The notes: generated by a model not told the origin, from the sequence alone. Counted from the first letter of the stretch, positions 23,586-35,045 are shown. The stretch: 64,000 nt of DNA from Ulota crispa (GCA_963920765.1 OY987252.1:870501-934500); one strand, 5' to 3'. Program-made: numbers and translations.

Positions 23586-26500
23586 GATTGTAGAACATTG
23601 CCCTTAGGCTTGAAGTTTTGTTTTTACAATGTCTCATACATTTTTTGACTTTCCATGGGGACAAATATAGAAGAGTTGAAAATGTTTGGACTAGTAAGAA
23701 TGGTTTTGTGGTTGTATATTGAGAAGTTTGGTTCCTGTGATGCACTGAGGATACGGTATGATGTGGAAGAAACAATGATACCAATTCACTGAACAAAATA
23801 ATAATATGATTTTGAACATCGACATGTTTTTGATTTGATGTTGTGTTTTAATTATTATTGTAGTATAGACAATGAGATTGTTTACATGGTTCATGTAATA
23901 AAACATGGTGGAGTTGTAATTTATGAGAGATTCTGGGAAGGCATGATTGAATTCAGTTGTGGGGAGGACGGTCTTTGATGTGCCTCTAGAGCAAGGAAGA
24001 CAATGGACGCCAATGAATTTCCTAACATTGTTGTGTCTAAAACACCAATGTTAGTGGACTACTCCAATGAAATTGTAAGTCACATGAAAGACACATGTGA
24101 AAGCATGTGTTATGATTGAAAATAAGTTGAGGCATATATAAATGAAGTGAATGTACAATCTTAGCATAATGTCTCATAATGTGTTAAGTAATCTCAATAT
24201 AAAGGCTGTTGAATATCAACGTTAATACAAAAGAACACGTTGGGGGTGATTTATTGAAAGGTACATGTTTCTTCTTTGCAAGAAATGATAGTGTGAATTA
24301 TTAGGTTTCATTTCTTTCTGGATTGATGCAAATGTTATAAGAGGGTAAGATGTTGGAGCAGGTCATGTCTAAATTCTGATGACAACAGTATTAACATATT
24401 GGATTGCATTATTTGCTAGCTTCATATTTTGCCTTTATAATTCTATGAGTAAACAAAATATAGGAGGTAACCATACCATAATCTCATATTATGTGCACGT
24501 TGTTTAACAAAGACATACCTGGAAGTACTGTAGAAAGTGCTTGATTAAATATGTATACTTACTTGTAGGAACTGGAGAAATGTTGGTGAGGGTTTGCTAA
24601 TTCTAGAGGAGCAGATGGTTTTCTGGGAGGTGTGTATTGTGCCATCACTTAGGATGTTTATGAAGGTAATTACAAATCTTGTTGTGGGGTAATTGCCGTA
24701 ACAGTGTAAATGTTCTTCAACTTGGGAATGGAATGAAGTTGATGGTTTGAATATTACCTCCAATATTTGATTTTTCTCTAATGGCATGTCCTTTGCCTTG
24801 TAGGTCAATAAAGGGTATATGATGATCGGCATATCTATTGGAGTTTCTCAACACTCACTAAATGATATCAAATACTACAGTACTGTCAGGTAACACTCAT
24901 GCCTTTGTAATGAATGAAATCAATTTTCAATGATTTAGTAGATAATGTTGGGGTTAACTATTTCATTGAAGTATGAAACTGTAGAAGCTATATGATGCAT
25001 GTATTGAACACACTATAGAAGTTGTTATTGCAATTGGAGTGACTTTTGGGTTGAAAGTGTCCATAAATCTTTTCTATGGTTATATTTTGGCATTGCCTAA
25101 ACATGAACTGGGCAATACCTTATTTGTGCATGATAGTTTCCTAAACAATGTTCTTTTATTGTACAATTTATGAGTAGAAGTAGTGCAAAGTGCCACTTAG
25201 AGTAAGTAGCATAGTGGGAGAAACATATTATAGGGAAAGTTGAATGTTGTAAATGTTTGCAGATGTAAGTACACTTTGTCTATGAATTAGTTGATGATGT
25301 GGATGAACATTTACCTCATTGCTATAATTATATTCATTAGCACATATTATTTCTATTCTGCAGTGAAAAGAATTCTTCCATGTGGTAACTGATGAAAAGG
25401 GTATGACTGATCATAACACAGTAGTGCAAGGAACGGGATTACAACAAGAAGTTTGGTGGACTTGTAGATTGCAACAACATTGTTTGGAGTATGGAGCGCA
25501 ACGATTGTGCTTAAAACAAGACAAAGTTGTTGAGTTTGTTTCAATTGTAGAATTGGGAGGAAAGACATTGAATAGTGGAGAGAGAGGGAGTGTACAATTC
25601 TAAAGCTTAGTACAGAGGGGAATCAATACTAAAAGGCTAAATAATCTAGTTGTGCAATATGTTTTGAGCATAATAAACTTGTGGTTGTTTCATTATATCT
25701 TGTGCCATTATTGTTGTGCTCAAGGAGAGAGTGATAGAGGTTTGATATGGGTTATTTATTGTAATGGAGGTCGGCAACATAATATCACATATATATTATG
25801 TATTATCAGATACTATCCTAAACCTAGCAGTATGTCAAAAATTGTATATGCAGAAAATGTGAAATGTATGACAATTTTTGTTTGTATGTTAAGTATTTTG
25901 AAGCAAACGTATTGTCTATGAGAGCTTGCAGAATTGTGAGGTTTAAAACCTAAGCGGATGTGCTCATGTTGCATTTATGTGTTGTTGACAACGCATATTC
26001 TTGGCCAGCAACAGCAATTGATTTTGAAATACATCAAATATTACGTTTGTGAACAAACAATACCGTTGTAATGAACATGAATTTCTTGTTGGAAACATGC
26101 ACGTTTGCAAATATAGAACAATAATTCAAACACAAATATCCACATGGCAACCAATACGCAGCATGCGAAATGTCATGCAAAGGAGTAGCATACGACACAT
26201 GTCTTATGATGCAAAAGATCCGCTCTTAATAAAGCTGCGTCAATAGCAATGATGACCTGGCAATGCCATGTAATTGTTGACATGTGGGTCCATGTCTTTT
26301 CTAAAATAGTGGGACCAGAATTTTACAAAAATGGCAAAGACATGCCATTGATGACATGGCCTGGTCATATTGTTTCTGACATGGAAGGAATACTTTAATT
26401 TTTGACACGTGCAGAGACGTGGCAACATCTGTTTGGTCCTCTAACTGCAGAAAAGGCAATCTCACGCTGGAGTAGTAAATGAAATCATGTTAATACAGCA

Positions 26501-26600
26501 ATGTTTGGAACATAGAACTCAATAGAAGCAACCCTATGTGTTTTTATTAAGCATTTACATTAAAAAAAACACAAACTCTATGTTTTAAGCACATAGTTTC
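23586..26600. other. Right noncoding arm of copy A with subterminal repeats
   Basis: There is no gene; the + strand is T/G-rich. The last 400 bp hold many copies of short palindrome-like motifs: AATGCCATG, GACATG, CCATGTC, ATGACATGG, GACACGTG and GACGTGGCA between 26250 and 26430. Similar motifs cluster at the matching place in copy B (52560-52750). Clusters of this type are the usual binding sites of tnpA-like proteins. Open stretches in this arm show no conserved block in copy B. Confidence 0.6.
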
Positions 26601-26621
26601 AAACGTAGTTTTCTACTAGTG
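26601..26621. repeat. Right terminal inverted repeat, copy A
   Basis: The sequence ends in GTTTTCTACTAGTG. Just inside lies a 9-bp stem-like pair (CTATGTTTTAAGCACATAG, 26579-26596), which is present in altered form in copy B. Confidence 0.85.
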
Positions 26622-26624
26622 CCA
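26622..26624. repeat. Target site duplication CCA, right of copy A
   Basis: It matches CCA at 9124-9126. Its last two bases are also the first two of the MITE terminus that begins at 26623, so the insertion point was the very edge of that MITE. Confidence 0.75.
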
Positions 26625-26816
26625 CTAGTAGAAAATTGTGTTGGAACCCACTAAATTATGTAAGGTAGTTTATTTTGATTATCATGTTTCTAACCCAAAA
26701 TTTTGATGAACAATGCAATATTTTGGGTTGTTTAGCAAAATTTTATGTTGGAAACATGAAATTCAACATTAACAACCTTACATAATAGTGGGTTCCATTG
26801 CAGTTTTCTACTTGTG
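26623..26816. mobile_element. 194-bp foldback MITE with CACTA terminus
   Basis: The left end is CACTAGTAGAAAATTGTGTT. The right end, read inward, is CACAAGTAGAAAACTGCAATG, followed on both sides by GGAACCCACTA, ATTATGTAAGG, and an inner pair around ATGTTTC and GGAAACAT with ACCCAAAA/TTTTGGGT. It is thus a long imperfect hairpin of the same family as 16766-16897 and 47061-47192, but with a different middle. The likely target duplication is CAC (now left of copy A) against CAT (26817-26819), so one base has changed. Confidence 0.8.
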
Positions 26817-29150
26817 CATAGGCCACAAACTCTACCCATTTGAGTCTTCTTTCCATAACTTAATGCCTCTACCTTCTTCTCCAAACCACTCTATACTAGT
26901 GCATAGAAGTTTATACTTCAAAATTGAACATCTGTTTGAGTCAAGGTAGAATTTGACTTATTGTGGCTTCATGTGTTCAACAAGGATCTCATCACTATCA
27001 TTTAATTTACTTGCAATAAAACCTTTGAAATTTGACACTACTTTTGTAAGGTAAAGAATATTAGAAAAAGATTCTACATACATGGACTTCATGAGAACAA
27101 AAATTGTTGAGAAGTTCTCCTTCTTCAAGAGCATACTCCATCTTCTAACCAATGTAATGATGTTGTCATGCGTGTGACCAACTAACGTGAAGTTCACATA
27201 GACCTCACAAAATGTAAAACCATATTCATTAAATTGGGAAAACTAGATTCCCATGTTGTCTTCTAATAGTCGGTTTAAATTGGTCACCTTAAACCCAAAA
27301 TGTTACAAAATTCTCAATTTAATGAATATGGTGTTATATCTTGTTTGCAACAAGTAGGGACCAAAAATAAAAAAACATAACTATCCTTATTGCTACAAGT
27401 AGCATTGTCCATTTGCACTTGGAGAATAGGTGGCAACAATGTCGTTGGAAATAAGGTGATTGGTAGTGGCAATAGCAGTGCTTTGCACATTTTTGCACCC
27501 TTTAGCAATGCTTCCAACAAATGCAATGTCCTTGATTCCACAAAAAAAAATTGAGAAGAAGACTTTGGTGGCAATTCCAAATCTTGAAACAACTTAACCG
27601 TGGAGCCAATAGTGTAGTTTGAATCATGGGAGAAGAGATCCAAGTTGTAATGTGTGTAACAAACATCACCATGACCATGCGCAATCATGTCAGTGTCAAA
27701 TACAAGCAACTTCATAAGACTGTCATTCAAGGTCTTTATTCTTGTGGAAAAACACCAAAAAAGCTGATTTTGCATGATCCATCTTGTCATGCATAATTGT
27801 TAGGATTTTGTGCGTAAAAGTATGTAAGTTGTACTAGATTGCATATTAAAAACTCTTGTGTGCACAAGAAATGGCTAGATGTTTGTTAAAATTCTTTGCA
27901 CACTTCACTGCTTAATAAGGTCCAACAATAGCTCCCTTCAGAAGGGAATTAAGTCTATCACAAGTAGAACACTGAGTAAAAATATTTCCAAGTTTCTTCA
28001 TATCAAACCCAGCAAAGCTAGCTGATCTAATCTTGCTCATATTTGAGGTTGATACTTCTTTCAATCCAAACGCAGCATTGGCTTTGTTAATATTTGGTAT
28101 AACACCCTTCCATTGAAATGAAGCTATATAAGAGAATCTAAGACATCATTTTTTGTTTGGACCTGAGAGTTTGAGTACAATGTGGCATGTGATCCGCGCA
28201 CTTCTTTAGAATGCACCTCAATTGAAGATGAAACCTGCATTCTTCTTGATGTTGAAGAAGGCCCAATTTTGCATTCTTTTGTATGTCAAACACGTCTACA
28301 CCCATGTCAACATTTGTGCGTCAACATCAATCAGTAAAAAACATGAAAAAAATCAAAAAAACATGGGCACATTAGATGTGAACGTCAACATTAACATGGC
28401 TTTGGGGGGTAAGAAATCACTACCCAATGGGACAAATAGGCAATGCCCGCCCTAAAAAACTTCATCTAGCTGAAAAAAATATTCATCCAATGAAAATCTG
28501 ACATGCACGCATTCCAAAATCTAATGTGGCATGTTAGGGCAGGTCACTGTGACTGATTCCTACATCAAGAATAGCATCAACAATAATGTCAAAATTAATG
28601 TTGGACTATCACCAAAAACACCTAAAACATTAAAGTTTATGTCTATATCAACGTCAAACGTCATATGAACCTATTCTGCAAGATATTCCGCACTATGCAA
28701 ATGCGGATATGTTAATCTTGGACTTCAAGGATGGGTGTCCCATTCATTGTCCTCTTTGATGCACCTTCATTCACTCAAGGCAGTAAAAGTAACATCTACA
28801 ATTAATTTTGATCTTTTTGAAATTGTAAATTTTGCAACAAGGTGTTGTTTTAGGGTGATCTTGTTGACAATAGAACCAACGTGCATATGCTTCCTTGACA
28901 AACATTGCTACAACATTGGGGTTCATATGGATGTAAAGCTTGTCCAATCTGGCATTCTAGGTGACATGGAGCATGAACCATGCCATATTAAGTATGTACA
29001 TTCTAGCACACTACTCCTAAGCAAAGTGCTTCTATTGAAATGTTTTTTGGCATTGCATGTTCTCCATGACACCCTTCAAGACGTAACATAAATCAGGGTG
29101 AATATTCTTCTTAACAACCATTGCCATGCACAAGATTTCCTTCCTTGATA
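26817..29150 (-). pseudogene. DUF7869-like protein pseudogene, 5' (N-terminal) part
   Basis: Read leftward from about 29150 the frame gives VKKNIHPDLCYVLKGVMEN, KEAYARWFYCQQDHPKTTPC, then from 28300 down IEVHSKEVRGSHATLYSNSQ. At 28150-27918 follow FQWKGVIPNINKANAAFGL, SFAGFDMKKLGNIFTQCSTC and DRLNSLLKGAIVG. At 27860-27340 follow IMHDKMDHAKSAF, MIAHGHGDVCYTHYNLDLF, LELPPKSSS and PPILQVQMDNATCSNKDSYV. At 27215-26830 follow CEVYVNFTLVGHTHDNI, KYKLLCTSIEWF and GIKLWKEDSNG. The GHTH block and a DN...NK block are family marks. Several stops, a small palindromic insertion at 27220-27331 and unaligned sequence at 28345-28690 break it. The 3' half lies at 8350-9126. Confidence 0.7.
27220..27331. mobile_element. 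112-bp insertion with perfect 17-bp terminal inverted repeats
   Basis: CCATATTCATTAAATTG (27220-27236) is repeated exactly, inverted, at 27315-27331. The segment separates two coding blocks of the DUF7869-like pseudogene (DNATCSNKD side and the CEVYVNF-GHTH side), so it is an insertion. Direct flanking duplications are not evident. The class is unknown. Confidence 0.65.
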
Positions 29151-32100
29151 CGGTGACAACTCAACAAATTGTCCGTCATAGACAGACATGAGCCCCTTTG
29201 TCCGTCTAATAGAGTCAACTTTTATCCTTGAATTTTTAAAAATTACCCCCTCCATTATATTAGCCTAATTGGATGCCATGTGACATCTGCATGGCATAAT
29301 TGGAGTGCGCATGTAGGTCTAGGGCAACTTTTGGATTAGGGCCAACGTAGGTTGGGGCAACTAGGGTGTAGAGGCAACTCGAGGTGTAGGTGCGACTATA
29401 ATTATAGGTTCAACCGTGCAACTTCAATTGGCGGGTGACCCGTGGTTTAGGATTAGGGTAGGCACATGCTTGGATCCATTGTCTGGAATTAGGATAGGCA
29501 CATGCCCGGACTCATGGTCACAAGACCCAGACCAGCAAGTGCCGTCTTGAACTTGCATTTGCCCTCCCGGACCCACAATTGCTAGTCCTAGACCTCCACT
29601 TACTTTGCCGGACCTCAATGCGCTCCACACACCTCCAAGCACCTTCCTAGACAAGCATGCTCCCCCCTAGACCTCCATGCGGCCTCTTACATCGAGGTTC
29701 AGAGTCAACTAGCAGTCATCCCTCCAAACTAGCGCTTGCCCCTCCAACCTACAATTACTCTATCCAAATGCACCTAGCGCCTAAGTGTGATTGTTCCTTG
29801 TAAGCCCGTTGCCCATGCCTTTTTTATTACCTTTCTCCTTCACTTGGGCTATACGACTTGTACCCATTTGTGGCTATAAGAGATACCCTTGACTGAAGAA
29901 AATCTACTTCTGATCTTATTTAATTGTCATTACATTTACATTTTTTGGCAAACTTTTTGTTGGTTGCTACACATGGCTAGCACAAGAAATAGTAGTGGGT
30001 CTCTTCTTTATCATATTGTTGTACATACCACTAGCGCTGTAAGGAAGGCTTTGGTAGACAATGATTGGAAGTGTAGAAGCTTGTATAGCAAAAACATTGA
30101 CATGTGCTGAAGAGTCTCAATCACCTTGCATTCAAAGGATGGGCCGAGGAGTTGGAGCCATGGTCAGTATAGATTTGCAAAGATTATATTGACTAGTGCC
30201 ACACCAACAAGTTATTTCTAGCAATGCGCTGCCATTTCAATTGCCGCTCAAATAAGGCAAACTTGAAGTTCACTGCAAGTCCAACTTTCATTTAGATATG
30301 TATCAAAGTGTGTCAGGTCCTTTATAGAGCCCAAGTTGTGGATAGAAACAAAGTCAATCTCTTCCTTGCAGGAGTATATGCTGAGGTGTCACTGCAAAAG
30401 TAGGTTTATTGGAGCATAGTCAAACCAACTATGTATATCACACGTCTAGAGAACAATTCCATACTGTTTGGAATTTTGGCTTTTTTAGAAAGTGGACTTG
30501 GAATTGTTCAAAGTGCTCTGCAAAATCAATCCTTGGTTGAACTTTATAACCCAAAATCAGCAAAGGATTCTGATTCAGATGGCTTGCAAGTTTCCAAGAC
30601 TACAAGAGTTATTCAAGAGTTAGTAGGACTTGCCACAGTTCAAACTAGGAAAATTGCATCAGGAGAAACCTCATATAGTCACCTGAATAGATCAACATCA
30701 CACAAGTAAAAAACATCTTATATGATTGCATGTTTTATGATTGAGCATCCTAAATGACTATAAAACAATTATGATGTGATTGAAAAATGATTGACATTGA
30801 AATAGTTGTTATTTAATTATTCTTTTGAACGATTCATCTAAAACTCTCCACAGAATCATATTTTTCTAAACTCGTAAGTACATTCTCATCCATAAGCAGA
30901 TGAGGTTGTTGTTGTGTCTAACATCTTTTAGCTTGGATAATGGTTTACTTGTATGCCCAAAACATGAGTTTATGGTATTACTAAGGTGTTACTAATGAAC
31001 TACTAAAGAGTTACAACTTTCATTCCACATCATTTTCATGTAGAAACACATCTTTCACAGTTTTCTCTTAAAATTTTGGGACTGCCCGGTAGCATTGTTT
31101 TTAGCCCTTTTTTGTTTTCTTAAGACTATGTGAACGCACACTGATGCAACAGTCATTTTTTAGTTGTTTAGGGTGATTGCAAGAATGACCTGTACTACAT
31201 TTTGTCCCCCTCACTTTATGCGGCTTGTTTTATGCTTGTAACTTTTGCAAAAGAAGTCATGTTGACTTGTCCTTATAGAATACCGTGAACATGCAAGTTA
31301 TTGATGTTCCGTGATTTTTTGGTGTTTTTTAAAATTATTTTGTTATTTCAAGCAACCCCTAAATGGGTGACTACCTTAGCTCCTTTGGGGGTTTTTAGTA
31401 CTATTTTTGGTCCAAAAAAGCTTTTCTAGAGCTATAAATCAGGGATGATGTTTATGGAGCATGCTTATATGCATTCGTAGAAGGGTTTTGCAAAATTATA
31501 AATTCCATAGCATCTAAATTGTCTCAAAATGGGCATCCTATCTCCCCTCATTGGCAAAATACAAAGAAATTCCTTAGCAAAGCAATTGTACCATGTGAAC
31601 GTGTTTAATGGGTTCTCAAATGGCTAGTTTTTATTTTACTTTTTTGAATTACTTTTCTATTTTCTAAAAAGCAAGAAAAAAATTGGTTTTTTAAGGTGAT
31701 TTTGTTTTGTGTATAACTTTTAGAATAAAATTTACCTAGGTCTGAATTTTCATAAATATGCTATTTTAAGTGCTTTACAAATTGTCCATATTTTATTTTA
31801 TTTTTAAAAAAAATTTAAAAGCTTGGTAGTACTACTAGTACTACCAGTACAAAGGGTGTTTGAGACAAAATAGAGAGGTCATTCTTGCAACTACTCTTTA
31901 GCACGTTTTGTGGCACTACTAGTTTAGTACTAGGATATGACTTTTGTAATTAAATTGGTCTTGAGTAAGTAGGTTAATGAAGTTGTTAGAGGAATAAGCG
32001 GCGTAGGATTGGATGTTGCAAGGTACTAGTTCTATACTTACTAATGTACAACTAATCCATGACTAATAAGTGATTTTCATGTGATTTTTATGTGCAACTA

Positions 32101-32317
32101 ATTGAAGACTAATAAATGACTTTGACATTTTTTTGCCTCTCTTATTGAGTTAATATTCTTCTTTCTATCGCATTAATTAAATGGTTAGGATTTGATATTA
32201 TTTCATGGGTCATGGGTGAGGAGCAACGAATGTTTTAGGATTTGGGATTTAAGGGTTTAGATTTTAATGGGAGTTAAAGAAAAGTGGTTATAGATAATAT
32301 GTCACCACATTAGTTAA
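29151..32317. other. Spacer without a recognisable gene; degenerate C-rich repeat at its left
   Basis: From 29340 to 29760 the DNA is unusually C- and G-rich with a phrase like CCTAGACCTCCA or CCCGGACC recurring every 20-30 bases, a worn minisatellite. Stop-free stretches at 29889-30110 and 30431-30709 (+) have no motif I know. Later sequence is A+T-rich with poly-A/T runs. A short palindrome, GGTAGTAC-TACTA-GTACTACC, lies at 31825-31845. Confidence 0.4.
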
Positions 32318-32633
32318 ATGACTATATAATGACTACAAAATGACTACATAATGACTACATATTGCCTACATTGACTACATAATGACTACATAATGCCTAC
32401 ATAATGACTATATAATGACTACATAATGATTACAAAATGACTACATAATGATTACAAAATGACTACAAAATGACTACAAAATGACTACAAAATGACTACA
32501 TAATGACTACATAATGACTACATAATGACTACATAATGACTACAAAATGACTACAAAATGACTACAAAATGACTACATAATGACTACAAAATGACTACAT
32601 AATGACTACATAATGACTATAAGACGACTATAG
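32318..32633. repeat. 11-bp tandem array, about 29 units
   Basis: The unit is AATGACTACAT, alternating irregularly with AATGACTACAA. One unit near the left lacks two bases; a few carry GCCTAC, GATTAC or ACTATAT. The period of 11 is kept over the full 316 bases. As 11 is not a multiple of three, no frame stays alike from unit to unit. AAAA runs recur at about one DNA turn wherever the CAA variant is followed by AATG. Confidence 0.95.
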
Positions 32634-32977
32634 AAGAACCCAATTATAGTCATGCATTTGTTGTCACTTAGAAGTTCATGGGTTTTTTTTCTTCTACTAT
32701 TATTATTAGAATATAACTTGAACAAATTATTTTGGGATTTACGGTGCAACATTTTTTTGGGCCTACATATTGTGGCTTTCAAAACAAAAAAGGTCTTGCT
32801 CTACCTATTCCAATTCCAACCAACTATTTGAAAGGAGTGTAGTTTGGTTAGTTCATTAAACTGTATGTTTAAGAGTTTAGTGTATTTTACTTTTCCAACA
32901 GTTGTAGTTAGGTCACTATAATCTTCTCCAAGCATGTGCTAGTTGTACATTAGTTGTATTTGAGTCATACATTCAAT

Positions 32978-33097
32978 ACATTATTATTATTAATGTTATT
33001 GTTATTATTACTACTATTATTATTATTATTATCATAATAATTAACAAATTTAAAAGCTATAAATAAAGCTCTTTGAAAGCTTAAAAAATAATGTTTC

Positions 33098-33139
<42 letters not shown>

Positions 33140-33155
33140 TTATTTATTTATTTAT
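32978..33155. repeat. Simple repeats: (ATT)n, (TA)n and (TTTA)n
   Basis: TTATTATTA-type triplets run from about 32978 to 33040. An alternating TA run at about 33103-33134 passes directly into TTTA repeats up to 33155. These are ordinary microsatellites. Confidence 0.95.
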
Positions 33156-33509
33156 CATGATTCTGATTATTTTTTGAAAGATAGAAGTCAAACAATATTA
33201 AAAAAGAAACCATTTAACTTAAAAATAAAACATTAATACATTCAAATATTAGAAGTTAAAACTTTAAAATTTGCAAAAAAAAATTGTTTCAAATGCTTTA
33301 CAATAATTTTAGCATGTAAATAGTTCATTTTTATGCAAATTTATGTTTTAAACACATTATTGTTGTTAAATTTGCCAAAAAAAATTATTATCTAAGTTTT
33401 AATAGCAATCACCTCAAAAATCAAGTTGTAGTTTTTGAGTCAATTTGAACCTTTCATTGAGATTAGGGTTGGTAGTTTGTATGGTGAAGATGCAGCCGCC
33501 ACCTTTAAA

Positions 33510-33885
33510 TTTAAGGTTTAGCTCTGTGGACTTGATTTGTTGGCTTTGTGCTCTTTAGAGAGTTTGTTGACTCTATGCACTTGTCAAGGTTTGTCAGCTC
33601 TTCGCTATTTTTTCGTTTGCTTGCTCCCCACTTTTCTTAAGTTTGTTTGCTTTGCACTCTTCAATCTCAAGTTTGCTTGCTCCTCACTTTTCTTAGATTT
33701 GCTTGCTCCACGCTTTTCTCGAGTTATTTTGCTTTGCGCACTTCTCAAAGTTTGTTGGCTCCGTGCACTTGTCAAGGTTTGTTGGCTCCATGCACTTCTT
33801 TGGTTGTGTTGGCTCTATGTTCTTTGCACGTTTGTTTGCTTTGCGCACTTGTCAATGTTTTTTGGCTTTACGTGCTACAACATTG
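33510..33885. repeat. 27-bp degenerate tandem array, about 13 units
   Basis: The unit is about GTTTGTTGGCTCCGTGCACT plus TGTCAAG, with units of 26-30 bases. Because 27 is nine codons, all three forward frames stay open together, which produces three overlapping Leu/Cys/Phe-rich open frames (33537-33970). These are a by-product of the repeat, not a membrane protein. Confidence 0.85.
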
Positions 33886-34079
33886 TAACTCATTTTTAGG
33901 TTGTGCTTTCATTATTTATATGAAACTGCTGAAATTGCAGGCGTGTGCTAATGATGTTGACTGGGTTTAGAGAGTAGTGTGTGGGATAGTTTGTGAGTGC
34001 TAAATGATTAGTGGATATACTTTGAGGTTTTGAAAACCTTGAGATGTACATCTAATTTTACATAGAATTTGCACTAAAT

Positions 34080-34420
34080 TGTGATTGAATAGCAACCATA
34101 AATCGACCCGATTGTGATTGCATGGCGACTACTCCTTAACTGCATTGCAACTGAATTGTGATTGTATTGTGACTATAATGGGACTTCACATGGAATATAT
34201 AATGACTGTATTGTGACTGTAATATAGCTTGACTACATTATAATGTTGTTATGTCTAAATGATGACTAGATTTGTGACTAGTTTGTGAATAGTTTGTGAC
34301 TCTAGTTTGTGACTAGAATTTGTATGCTTCTGTGAATGGTTGGTGACTAGTTTGTGACTAAATATTGTATGCATGTGTGAATGGTAGGTGATTGTATTCT
34401 GTTTGAGGAGTTACTGCATT
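34080..34420. repeat. Degenerate 11-bp and 44-45-bp repeats
   Basis: Phrases such as ATTGTGATTGC, ATTGCAACTGA, ATTGTGACTAT and ATTGTGACTGT follow each other at 11-bp steps from about 34080. Near 34275 the unit is TAGTTTGTGAC, again 11 bp. From about 34300 a 45-bp unit (GACTAG...TTGTATGC...GTGAATGGT) is repeated. The core GTGACT/ATGACT is shared with the array at 32318-32633. Confidence 0.7.
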
Positions 34421-34670
34421 GTGAATCCCAAATCTAATGTAACTGTATGACGATTATGTCATCACTTTAAGTTTGCTTCAACCACTCTATAGTGATTGGG
34501 TTGAGACTATTTTATAATAATTTAACCGCCAACATTGGAACTAAAAATGACAACTATGTGGTGACTAATATAGAACTACCTGCTACCATTACTAGTAAAC
34601 CGCACTATTTCTACACAATAAGCATTTGTCCCAAATCCTAAACGCCCAAAACCATATAGTAATCAACTTA

Positions 34671-34806
34671 AAAACAACTAAAATATGACTAAGTGACAAC
34701 TAAAATATGACTAAGTGACAACTAAAATATGACTAAGTGACAACAAAAATATGATTAAGTGACAACTAAAATATGACTAAGTAACAACTAAAATATGACT
34801 AAGTGG
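34671..34806. repeat. 22-bp tandem array, about 6 units
   Basis: The unit is ACAACTAAAATATGACTAAG plus TG, nearly perfect over six copies. It can be split into two 11-bp halves (ACTAAAATATG and ACTAAGTGACA). There are no spacers between units, which rules out a CRISPR array. Confidence 0.95.
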
Positions 34807-34921
34807 AATGTATAAACAACTAGAAAATAACTAATCCAGCACTACAAAATGAATGTAAGTGCTTGTTGGAGCATCGTAGCACCTTAATTCAAAACTAATA
34901 AACAACTAATATATGACTAAT

Positions 34922-35045
34922 GAAAACTATGGGCTCACTTATCCGTTACTGATACATGACTAAATGAGAATTATGTGACCACTTATCTGTTATTGATATA
35001 TGACTAAATGATAACTATGTTGTCACTTATTTGTTTTTGAATGTA
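34922..35045. repeat. 44-bp tandem repeat, 2.7 units
   Basis: Units start at 34922, 34966 and 35010. Each reads GAxAACTATG, CACTTATCxGTTA and TGATAxATGACTAAAT in order. Forty-four is four times 11, and the ATGACTAAAT phrase is common to the neighbouring 11- and 22-bp arrays. Confidence 0.85.

Larger units (their letters stand above)
9127..26621. mobile_element. CACTA (En/Spm) transposon copy A, full-length, 17,495 bp
   Basis: The left end reads CACTAGTAGAATCCTGAGTT and the right end, read on the - strand, CACTAGTAGAAAACTACGTT; both are flanked by CCA. Inside, a tnp2 gene runs leftward (15.3 to 10.6 kb) and a tnpA-like gene runs rightward (17.7 to 23.6 kb), so they diverge from a 2.5-kb spacer. 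Noncoding arms are 1.46 kb (left) and about 3.0 kb (right). A 132-bp foldback MITE sits in the spacer. Both genes carry stops, so the element is not autonomous now. It is inserted in the DUF7869-like pseudogene, at the edge of a second MITE. Confidence 0.9.

Noticed and set aside
31825-31845. Perfect 8-bp stem GGTAGTAC/GTACTACC as a terminator or small RNA
   Set aside because: It is short, isolated in A+T-rich spacer and lacks any transcript context.
33103-33155. (TA)n/(TTTA)n run as a replication origin or matrix attachment site
   Set aside because: It is a plain microsatellite; nothing around it supports such a role.
33537-33970. Cys/Leu-rich 120-codon open frame resembling a membrane protein
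   Set aside because: It lies in a 27-bp tandem repeat that keeps all three forward frames open; there is no codon bias and no start context.
34671-34806. Regular short repeats that might suggest a CRISPR array
   Set aside because: The 22-bp units are directly adjacent with no spacers, and the host is a eukaryote.
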